Position numbers and translations under genes: made by a program. 5,778 bases of DNA. Origin: Rhodospirillales bacterium (GTDB lineage: Bacteria; Pseudomonadota; Alphaproteobacteria; Rhodospirillales; Casp-alpha2). The notes under the pieces were generated by a model, which was given only the letters and a program-made list of their open reading frames with translations, did not search any database and was not told the origin of the DNA. The stretch lies in the NCBI GenBank assembly GCA_028282185.1, contig JANQIJ010000158.1, forward strand, positions 1-5,778, given 5' to 3'. Of this stretch, positions 1-5,420 are shown one piece after another; the stretch's first letter is position 1; each line of letters starts with the position of its first letter.

Positions 1-525
1 CAATTCCTTGCCGGTGCCTGACTCCCCGGAAATCAACACCGTAAGATCGGTACTGATCAGGCGGGCCAGGGTGCGGTAGATTTCCTGCATGGCCGGAGAC
101 CGACCGACCAAGGGCAGCTTCTCCAACGATGGTTCGTCGGACAAGGTGATCTGTCCGGGCGGTGTTTCAAGTCCACGACGAACAATCGACACCAGCTCAT
201 TGATATCAAAAGGTTTTGGCAGGTATTCGAAGGCCCCGCTTTCGGCCGCCTTGACCGCCGTCAGGATTGTGTTCTGGGCGCTCATCACGACGATCCGCAT
301 GTCGGGGCGGATTTCGCGGATGCGCGGCACGAGGTCCAGCCCGTTGGCGTCCGGCATCACCACATCGGTGACGACGATGTCTCCTTCGCCATTCGCCACC
401 CAATCCCAAAGAGTGCCCGCTTCGCCGGTGGTCTTAACATCGAGTCCCGCACGGGCCAGCGCCTGCGCGACCACCGTGCGGATTGCCGCGTCGTCGTCGG
501 CAACAAGGACCAGGTGATCGGTCAT
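1..525 (-). CDS. ntrC: Nitrogen regulation response regulator NtrC, N-terminal part (cut by window edge)
   Basis: This is the sigma-54-dependent activator that, once phosphorylated by NtrB, switches on nitrogen-assimilation genes; it acts in the cytoplasm on DNA. The first 175 codons are present. Residues 1-120 form a receiver domain: acidic pocket DDD at 10-12, phospho-acceptor D54 in the context VVTDVVMPDANG, S82 in VMSAQN, and K104 in YLPKPF. D54 is the same number as in enterobacterial NtrC. After a linker, LVGRSPAMQEIYRTLAR (139-155) begins the AAA+ domain, and the Walker A motif GESGTGKE lies at 167-174, just before the window ends. The GAFTGA loop, Walker B and the Fis-type DNA-binding domain would lie outside. 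The ATG overlaps the ntrB stop as ATGA, implying translational coupling. Other sigma-54 activators share the architecture, but the adjacent ntrB makes NtrC the clear choice. Confidence 0.95.
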   Translation of the reverse strand, partial: MTDHLVLVADDDAAIRTVVAQALARAGLDVKTTGEAGTLWDWVANGEGDIVVTDVVMPDANGLDLVPRIREIRPDMRIVVMSAQNTILTAVKAAESGAFEYLPKPFDINELVSIVRRGLETPPGQITLSDEPSLEKLPLVGRSPAMQEIYRTLARLISTDLTVLISGESGTGKEL

Positions 526-1655
526 GCTTCGCCCCCGTTGCTGGCGCGGCCGTCGAAGAACGGCAGCATGACGCGGAATTCGGTCCGACCGGGCTCGCTT
601 TCGCATTCGACGATACCACCATGGTCGCCGACCAACTTGGCGACCAAGGCAAGACCAAGGCCGGTGCCGTTGGGTTTCGAGGTGACGAAGGGATCGAACA
701 AATGACTTTTCAGGTCTTCCGGGATTCCTCGGCCGTTGTCGACGATGCTGACCATCAAGGGCAGCGCGACCCGGTCTTTGCGGCCGGGAAGCGCAAACCG
801 CACGCCGTGTTGATAGGCGGTTCGTAGATAGACCCTGCCGCCGACTTCCGGGGTCGCCTCACAGGCGTTCTTGATCAGGTTCAGGAAGATCTGCACCAGT
901 TGATCGTGATCGCCAGGCACGGGCGGCAGCGACGGATCGAAGTCGGCGTCGAATCTGATGTTCTGTCCAAACCCTGTTTCGGCGAGCCGCTGGACCCGGT
1001 CCAAGACCATGTGAATGTTGACCGGTCGGCGCTCGAAGGGTCCCAGTTCGTTGAACACTTCCATCCGCCCGATCAGCCCGGAAATTCGGTCCGCTTCTTG
1101 GCGAATCAACTCCGCCAACGGTCGGTCTTCCGTCGTCGCGTTTTGTTCGAGAAGCTGCGCCGCGCCGCGAATGCCGGACAGCGGATTGCGAACCTCATGG
1201 GCCAGAACGGCGGCCATTGAGGTGACCGACCGGGCCGCGCCGCGATGGGTCATCTGCCGGTCGATCATTTCGGTGATTCCGCGTTCCAGGAGCATCAAGA
1301 CCACAGAGCCGGGTGAATCGGGCAGCGGCGCCCCCTGGACACTGAGATATTGTCGACCCGACCTGGGCGTATGCATCTCCAGTTCGTGCTCGGAAACTCG
1401 GGCGTTCGAGGCACGAACCTGATGAACCAAGGAAAACACAGGAGAGTCTTCGGCAATGAATTGACCCAGGCTTCTGCCCTGCATCTGTTGGGCGCTGGTA
1501 CGAAAAAACTGCTCGGCGGCGCCGTTGACGAGGCTGACGCGATCTTGCGAGTCAATCACCACGACGGGAGCCGGAAGCAGGTCTAAAATCGTCGTCGCAT
1601 CGGCCAGGGTTTGTCCGGGCTCGATAGCAGGTGGCGGAGCGATCAAGCCCGGCAT
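522..1655 (-). CDS. ntrB: Nitrogen regulation sensor histidine kinase NtrB
   Basis: This is a soluble two-component kinase/phosphatase that controls NtrC; in the family its activity is set by PII protein (GlnB) according to nitrogen status. It has 377 residues, close to the usual ~350-390. A PAS domain spans about 20-130 (LLPAPVVVIDSQDRVSLVN early in it). The dimerisation/H-box is at about 147-172, with phospho-acceptor H153 in LAHEVRNPLSGIRGAAQLLE. The catalytic ATPase part carries the N box (NLIKNACEA, 259-267), the G1 box (DNGRG, 306-310), the F box (DPF, 321-323) and the G2 box (GTGLGL, 330-335). No transmembrane segment is visible, as expected. The ATG shares its last base with the dusB stop (TGATG) and the stop overlaps the ntrC start (ATGA), so the three genes are probably one coupled transcript. 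All catalytic boxes look intact. Confidence 0.96.
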   Translation of the reverse strand: MPGLIAPPPAIEPGQTLADATTILDLLPAPVVVIDSQDRVSLVNGAAEQFFRTSAQQMQGRSLGQFIAEDSPVFSLVHQVRASNARVSEHELEMHTPRSGRQYLSVQGAPLPDSPGSVVLMLLERGITEMIDRQMTHRGAARSVTSMAAVLAHEVRNPLSGIRGAAQLLEQNATTEDRPLAELIRQEADRISGLIGRMEVFNELGPFERRPVNIHMVLDRVQRLAETGFGQNIRFDADFDPSLPPVPGDHDQLVQIFLNLIKNACEATPEVGGRVYLRTAYQHGVRFALPGRKDRVALPLMVSIVDNGRGIPEDLKSHLFDPFVTSKPNGTGLGLALVAKLVGDHGGIVECESEPGRTEFRVMLPFFDGRASNGGEA

Positions 1656-2641
1656 CAGGCTGCCTCACGGTCGAGGATCGGGGCGTAGAAAGCCATCAGC
1701 TTGCGACGAACCGTATCCGGGTCATCCTGCCCCATGATGTCGGCGCGGAATTCGGCGGAATTCGGTAAGCCCTTGGAATACCAGCCGATGTGCTTGCGGG
1801 CGATCTTGACCCCGGCATGAACGCCGTAGTGGCTCAGGATCGCGTCATAATGCGCCAAGATCATCGTTAGCTGCGCGTCGATGCTCGGGTCGTCCAGGCG
1901 TTCGCCCGTTTTCAGGAAATGGATCACCTGGGCCGGGAACCAAGGGCGCCCATAAGTCCCCCGGCCGATCAGAACGCCGTCCGCGCCCGACTGGGCAAGG
2001 CAGGCCTGGGCATCCTCAAGGGTCACGATGTCGCCGTTGGCGAAAACGGGAATCGATACGGCATCCTTGACCTTGCGAATAAAGCGCCAATCGGCCGTTC
2101 CCTTGTAGAACTGGCATCGGGTGCGGCCATGCACCGAAACCGCCCGGATGCCCGACTGCTCGGCGATCCTTGCCAGTTCCGGCGCATTCAGGCTGTCGTG
2201 GTCCCATCCCATGCGCATCTTCAACGTCACCGGGATGGACACTGCGCGGACCACGGACTGGAGGATCGTGCCGGCGAGCCGCAGGTCGCGCATCAGCGCC
2301 GACCCGGCGTCGCCGTTGACCACCTTCTTCACGGGACACCCCATATTGATGTCGATCAATGCGGCGCCGCGGCCCTCGTTGAGGCGCGCCGCCTCGGCCA
2401 CGACTTCGGGCTCGCAACCGGCCAATTGAACGGACATGGGGTGTTCTTCGGCACAGTGCGTCGCCATCTTCATGGTTTTTTTGGCCGCGTGGATCATCGC
2501 CTTGCTGGCGATCATTTCGGATACGACCAGGCCGACACCGCAGGACTTGACCAAGCGGCGAAACGGCATGTCGGTCACCCCCGACATGGGGGCCAAAACC
2601 ACTGGATGATCAAGTTCGACCGAACCGATCTTAAGAGACAT
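1655..2641 (-). CDS. dusB: tRNA-dihydrouridine synthase, DusB/NifR3 family
   Basis: This flavin enzyme reduces specific uridines in the tRNA D-loop to dihydrouridine using FMN and NADPH. It has 328 residues, normal for the family. A TIM-barrel opens with LAPMSGVTDMPFRRLV (16-31). The family signature INMGCPVKKVVNGDAGSAL follows, with catalytic Cys102. Likely flavin/tRNA-contact residues are in LKMRMGW (140-146), HGRTRCQFYKG (171-181), ANGDI (201-205) and GVLIGRGTYGRPW (222-234). The C-terminal helical part contains RKHIGWYSKGLP (282-293). The start is supported by GGTGA at 2648-2652 (minus strand), six bases before the ATG. In alphaproteobacteria this gene (historically nifR3) heads the ntrB-ntrC operon, as here; its link to nitrogen control is genetic context, not an enzymatic role. 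Confidence 0.95.
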   Translation of the reverse strand: MSLKIGSVELDHPVVLAPMSGVTDMPFRRLVKSCGVGLVVSEMIASKAMIHAAKKTMKMATHCAEEHPMSVQLAGCEPEVVAEAARLNEGRGAALIDINMGCPVKKVVNGDAGSALMRDLRLAGTILQSVVRAVSIPVTLKMRMGWDHDSLNAPELARIAEQSGIRAVSVHGRTRCQFYKGTADWRFIRKVKDAVSIPVFANGDIVTLEDAQACLAQSGADGVLIGRGTYGRPWFPAQVIHFLKTGERLDDPSIDAQLTMILAHYDAILSHYGVHAGVKIARKHIGWYSKGLPNSAEFRADIMGQDDPDTVRRKLMAFYAPILDREAA

Positions 2642-2710
2642 GGAACATCACCGCCGACACTGCTGAAAACATGTGCACGGTATCGGACACTCCTGACGAA
2701 AATACAAGAA

Positions 2711-2742
2711 GTTGCTGCAATATTAGGCGGGAACAGTTGCTG
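2711..2742. repeat. Paired 7-bp direct repeat flanking the putative dusB promoter
   Basis: GTTGCTG occurs at 2711-2717 and again at 2736-2742 (25 bp apart), each preceded by a short A-rich stretch. One copy overlaps the proposed -35 element and the other falls at the proposed transcription start, a placement that would suit a repressor or activator site. The copies are short enough to arise by chance. Confidence 0.25.
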
Positions 2743-2746
2743 TGAA
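2719..2746 (-). promoter_or_regulatory. Possible sigma-70-type promoter for dusB-ntrBC
   Basis: In the 120-bp gap upstream of dusB, the minus strand carries TTCACA (2746-2741, five of six matches to TTGACA). Sixteen bases later comes AATATT (2724-2719, four of six matches to TATAAT); shifting one base gives TAATAT with a 15-base spacer. Transcription would start near 2711, leaving a leader of about 70 nt. Sequence match only; cotranscription from the upstream membrane-protein gene is equally possible. I found no convincing sigma-54 (GG-N10-GC) element or NtrC-binding palindrome here. Confidence 0.35.
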
Positions 2747-2761
2747 CACTGAAACTTGGCG

Positions 2762-3568
2762 TCAGTCCAACAACACGTCGCTGACGAACTTCACGCCAGG
2801 ATAAGCCAGGGTCACGAAGATATAGGCCAGCAAGACGAAACGCGCGACCAGGCGACCGCGTGTCCCGCTTGTCCGATGCGCATAGAGCAAGGAGAGCACA
2901 ACCAACAACGCGGCAAAGGCAAAGACCGTCTTGTGATCTAAACTCAAGGCCGCCCGCTCTTCGGCCAGGTTTATTGCGGTGCCCGTCAGCATGCCGAGAA
3001 TCAGCACCGCGGCCGAGAGCCACAGGAAACGCACCTGAACGCCCTCGCAGTCAAGGACCGAAGGAAGATCCTTCATGCGTTTGAGCGGAACCTTGCGTTT
3101 CAGGGCCCGGTCCTGGATCAAGGCGGCCAATGCCGCTGTCGCGGCAATGCTGAGAAATGCATAGGTCAGCACCGAGACACCGATATGGACCCAAAACCAA
3201 CTACCCGGCGCGACCGTCACCGATTGATCGGCGGGCGTCACGAAACCGCCCAACCAAGCCAGCCCCGCAGTCGCCGACATCAATAAAAAGAACACGGGTG
3301 CCAAACGGGCGACGCGAACCTCCGAGACGGCGGAAACACAATACACCGCCAGACTCGCGCTGACAGAGACCCAAAGCGCGTAGGACAGGTCCGCCCGCCA
3401 GGCCCCGGCGCCGGAAGAAACCGTCCAGACAACGGGCCCCGCGATCGCAATCGCCGCCAGCGACCAGAAGCGGACGCCCGAATGACCAAGGGCACCCATC
3501 GCCGCCGCCAAAGTCACTGGCAGGAGGGCAAGCAGAGCGGCCAGGTTGAGAACACCCATGGCGGTCAT
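2762..3568 (-). CDS. CcsA/YpjD-like inner-membrane protein (cytochrome c assembly superfamily)
   Basis: This is a 268-residue, very hydrophobic protein with about eight predicted membrane segments, roughly at 5-25, 33-50, 62-82, 88-108, 126-150, 180-200, 212-230 and 240-262. Two signatures place it with the YpjD/HemX branch of the CcsA superfamily. One is the helix starting WFWVHIGVSVLTYAFL (124-139, with H128). The other is the C-terminal part: DHKTVFAFAALLVV (211-224, with H212), then TRGRLVARFVLLAY (236-249) and LAYPGVKFVSDVLL. The two histidines are candidate haem ligands by analogy; I do not see the WWD motif of dedicated haem-delivery proteins such as CcmC/CcmF/CcsA. Members of this branch are often annotated as cytochrome c assembly proteins, but their exact role is poorly defined. 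The first ATG is preferred because AAGGA lies 11 bases upstream; an in-frame ATG at codon 4 would be further away. It sits on the same strand as dusB, 120 bp upstream of it, and divergent from ispDF. Confidence 0.82.
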   Translation of the reverse strand: MTAMGVLNLAALLALLPVTLAAAMGALGHSGVRFWSLAAIAIAGPVVWTVSSGAGAWRADLSYALWVSVSASLAVYCVSAVSEVRVARLAPVFFLLMSATAGLAWLGGFVTPADQSVTVAPGSWFWVHIGVSVLTYAFLSIAATAALAALIQDRALKRKVPLKRMKDLPSVLDCEGVQVRFLWLSAAVLILGMLTGTAINLAEERAALSLDHKTVFAFAALLVVLSLLYAHRTSGTRGRLVARFVLLAYIFVTLAYPGVKFVSDVLLD

Positions 3569-3793
3569 GGCAAAGTGCTTCCTTCTTTCGCGGCGGCGCC
3601 GAAGTTGCCGCGGGCACCGGTCGAAACATCGCGCCCATGACGGTCAAATACAAGCCCTTATGGTCGATCTGCCTGTGGCATCCCGGTTCAGGTTCCATTA
3701 AATCAAGACAGCATCGGTGGAACCCACCCCGATCGGCCTGACGTGCCGCGACAACCCATCCGGACCTTTGACCTGGCGCTCTCGGCCAGAACG

Positions 3794-3801
3794 AAAGGAA
3801 G
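3794..3801 (+). promoter_or_regulatory. Ribosome binding site that sets the ispDF start
   Basis: AAAGGAAG, with its AAGGA core six bases before the ATG at 3806, is a good Shine-Dalgarno match. It decides against the longer reading frame that begins with GTG at 3743, whose extra 21 residues (MPRQPIRTFDLALSARTKGR and one more) look non-conserved and precede the normal IspD N-terminus. Confidence 0.75.
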
Positions 3802-3805
3802 ACAC

Positions 3806-4951
3806 ATGACCACGATTGCCATCGTTGTCGGCGCGGGCCGAGGCCATCGTTTCGGTGCTGGTATGCCGAAACAATATCGGGCGCTGGCCGGGGTGCCGGT
3901 TGTGCGTCATGCGGTGCAGACTTTGGCGGAGCATCCATCGGTCGACGGCGTGATCGGTGTTGTTCATCCCGACGACCACGATTTGTTCGAAAACGCCGTG
4001 GCGGGTATCGAAGGCGTCACGCATACGGATGGCGGGGCCGAAAGACAGGATTCCGTGCGTAACGGCCTTGCGGCGGCGGCCGCGTTTTCACCGACGCGGG
4101 TGTTGATCCATGATGCCGCCCGACCGTTCGTGAACGGTGCGTTGATCGATGCCGTGCTTCACCCGCTTGACAAGACGCCAGGCGCGGTCCCTGCCCTGCC
4201 GGTCGCCGATACGCTGAAACGCGGCGCCGATGGCCGGATCAGCGACACGGTCGACCGAACCGGCCTGTACCGGGTGCAGACCCCGCAGGGCTTCCGCTTC
4301 GAAGAGATCAAAGCGGCCCACGACAAAGCCATCGGCCAAACCTTGACCGACGATGCGGCGATTTTGGAAGCCGCCGGCCTGCCTGTCGCCTTGGTCCCAG
4401 GAAAAGAAAGGAACTTCAAGATCACCACGCAAGACGACTTATCGCGGGCCGAGGCGCTGATCGCGGGCGGTCCGGCAAGAACCGGGTTCGGCTTCGACGT
4501 GCATCGGTTCGAGCGGGGAGATGCCCTGCGCCTTTGCGGCGTTGATTTGCCGCACGATTTCAAGCTTGCCGGACATTCGGATGCCGACGTCGCGTTACAC
4601 GCCCTCACGGACGCCTTGCTGGGCGCCATCGGCCAGGGCGATATAGGCGCCCATTTCCCGCCGACGGACGACCGCTGGAAGGGGGCGGATTCCCAGGTCT
4701 TCCTGGCCGAAGCCGCGCGCCTGGCCCGACAGGCCGGAGCGACGATTTCGAACGTCGATCTGACGATCATATGCGAGGCGCCGAAAGTCGGGCCACACCG
4801 CGATGTCATGCGCGCCCGTATCGCCGAAATCCTGGAAATCGCCGTGACGCGCGTCAATGTCAAGGCGACGACAACGGAGCGGCTTGGCTTTACCGGCCGG
4901 CGCGAAGGCATTGCCGCCCAAGCCGTGGCGACCGTGCTGTTTCCGGGATGA
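3806..4951 (+). CDS. ispDF: Bifunctional IspD/IspF (MEP cytidylyltransferase / MEcPP synthase)
   Basis: This 381-residue fusion carries two non-consecutive steps of the MEP isoprenoid pathway. IspD (about 1-220) joins CTP and methylerythritol 4-phosphate. IspF (about 226-381) cyclises CDP-ME 2-phosphate to MEcPP. IspD motifs seen: GAGRGHRFGAGMPKQY (9-24; R15 and K22 likely CTP contacts), GGAERQDSVRNGL (76-88), IHDAARPFV (101-109), VADTLKR (133-139), YRVQTPQGF (155-163), TDDAAILEAAG (181-191) and NFKITTQDDL (203-212). IspF motifs seen: FDVHRF with metal ligands D231 and H233, AGHSDADVALHALTDALLGA (256-274 region) with the third ligand H265, GDIGAHFP (278-285), and TTTERLGFTGRREGIA (355-370). 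All key residues are present, so both halves should be active. IspDF fusions are typical of alphaproteobacteria and some epsilonproteobacteria. The upstream divergent gap (3569-3805) shows no clear promoter; a TTGACC at 3768-3773 lacks a usable -10. Confidence 0.96.
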   Translation: MTTIAIVVGAGRGHRFGAGMPKQYRALAGVPVVRHAVQTLAEHPSVDGVIGVVHPDDHDLFENAVAGIEGVTHTDGGAERQDSVRNGLAAAAAFSPTRVLIHDAARPFVNGALIDAVLHPLDKTPGAVPALPVADTLKRGADGRISDTVDRTGLYRVQTPQGFRFEEIKAAHDKAIGQTLTDDAAILEAAGLPVALVPGKERNFKITTQDDLSRAEALIAGGPARTGFGFDVHRFERGDALRLCGVDLPHDFKLAGHSDADVALHALTDALLGAIGQGDIGAHFPPTDDRWKGADSQVFLAEAARLARQAGATISNVDLTIICEAPKVGPHRDVMRARIAEILEIAVTRVNVKATTTERLGFTGRREGIAAQAVATVLFPG

Positions 4952-4955
4952 ACCC

Positions 4956-4969
4956 GACCCCGCGGGGTC
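4956..4969. terminator. Perfect palindrome between convergent ispDF and cutA (possible weak terminator)
   Basis: GACCCCGCGGGGTC is a 14-bp perfect palindrome starting five bases after the ispDF stop and running into the cutA stop codon. It is followed by a second small inverted repeat, AAGCC-TC-GGCTT (4970-4981). The position between converging genes suits a shared bidirectional terminator. However, the practical stem is only about 5 bp and there is no T-run on either side, so it does not qualify as a standard intrinsic terminator. Confidence 0.25.
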
Positions 4970-5303
4970 AAGCCTCGGCTTCGTCGACGATCCAGTCGAT
5001 AAAGGGTTGATGGCCGCCGACAATGGGCAGGGCAACAACGCAGGGACAGTCGTAACTGTGCAACTCGGCAAGGCGCGCCGACACCCGCGCGACCCGATCC
5101 GCGCTGGTCTTAAGAATGACGGCGATTTCCTGCGCGCGCTGAATCTCTCCTTCCCATCGATAAACGGAGGCCATGGGGCCGAGGATATTCGCGCAGGCCA
5201 CCAGGTTTTCCTCGACCAAGGCATCGCACAGGCGGGCTGCCTCCGCTGGATCACTGGCCGTTGTATAGATTAATCGCGGTTCCTTATCGGCATCGGCGGA
5301 CAC
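4968..5303 (-). CDS. cutA: CutA1-family divalent-cation tolerance protein
   Basis: This is a small cytoplasmic protein of a near-universal trimeric family, structurally similar to PII signalling proteins. It was named for copper tolerance in E. coli, though its physiological role is still debated. With a GTG start at 5303-5301 it has 111 residues, normal for CutA1. Motifs seen: RLIYTTASD at the N-terminus; LVACANILGPMASVYRWEGE (34-53), the family hallmark; VILKTSADR (62-70); ELHSYDCPCVVALPI (80-94); and FIDWIVDEA at the C-terminus. C26, C37, C86, C88, H82 and H98 are possible metal contacts. The GTG is chosen because GGGAG lies six bases upstream and the protein begins where the family begins. 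A longer frame reaching back to 5429 adds 42 residues of Pro/Gly/Arg-rich sequence lying in the divergent promoter region. It converges on ispDF. Confidence 0.93.
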   Translation of the reverse strand: MSADADKEPRLIYTTASDPAEAARLCDALVEENLVACANILGPMASVYRWEGEIQRAQEIAVILKTSADRVARVSARLAELHSYDCPCVVALPIVGGHQPFIDWIVDEAEA

Positions 5304-5309
5304 GGCGTT

Positions 5310-5314
5310 CTCCC
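5310..5314 (-). promoter_or_regulatory. Ribosome binding site supporting the GTG start of cutA
   Basis: On the minus strand GGGAG is followed by a six-base spacer (AACGCC) and then GTG. No in-frame ATG lies close by: the ATG a few bases upstream, which overlaps this site, is out of frame. This makes GTG the likely initiation codon. Confidence 0.7.
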
Positions 5315-5322
5315 ATTTTCGA

Positions 5323-5338
5323 CCGGGTATCCCGGGTA
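5323..5338. repeat. Short direct/inverted repeat in the cutA upstream region
   Basis: CCGGGTA occurs at 5323-5329 and 5332-5338 (9-bp period). The same stretch forms an inverted repeat CCGGG-TAT-CCCGG at 5323-5335. It lies 20-35 bp upstream of the cutA GTG, in the 117-bp gap shared with the divergent small gene, so an operator is possible; nothing beyond position and symmetry supports this. Confidence 0.2.
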
Positions 5339-5344
5339 ATTCGG

Positions 5345-5374
5345 TTGGCGGGTCCCGTCCGGCTCCAGTACACT
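5345..5374 (+). promoter_or_regulatory. Possible promoter for the small plus-strand gene at 5421
   Basis: TTGGCG (5345-5350) and TACACT (5369-5374) each match four of six bases of the -35 and -10 consensus, with an 18-base spacer. Transcription would begin near 5381. That gives a ~40-nt leader containing the AGGAGG at 5411-5416 and argues against initiation at the in-frame ATG at 5385. Weak evidence. Confidence 0.3.
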
Positions 5375-5420
5375 GCGCACCTGGATGACCAAGCGTCGCC
5401 TCTGGCGGCCAGGAGGCATG

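Noticed and set aside
1919..2752. Plus-strand open frame of 277 residues
   Set aside because: It is antisense to dusB, which has complete family motifs. Its His/Arg/Gly-rich content is that of a shadow frame.
2631..3023. Minus-strand open frame of 130 residues bridging the CcsA-like gene and dusB
   Set aside because: It is an out-of-frame reading of the CcsA-like C-terminus running through the intergenic gap; no ribosome site and no recognisable sequence.
3569..3805. Search for promoters in the divergent CcsA-like/ispDF gap
   Set aside because: Isolated hexamers exist (TTGACC at 3768 on plus; TTTAAT at 3702-3697 on minus) but none pairs with a partner at proper spacing, so no promoter is called.
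3201..3938. Minus-strand open frame of 245 residues across the ccsA-like/ispDF gap
   Set aside because: It overlaps the CcsA-like gene in another frame and the start of ispDF antisense. Its Pro/Arg/Cys-rich composition is typical of GC-rich shadow frames and no motif is recognisable.
4159..4971. Minus-strand open frame of 270 residues, and another at 4595-5254
   Set aside because: The first is antisense to ispDF; the second runs antisense to ispDF and through cutA in another frame. Both genes carry clear catalytic or family motifs, whereas these frames are Ser/Arg/Pro-rich without domains.
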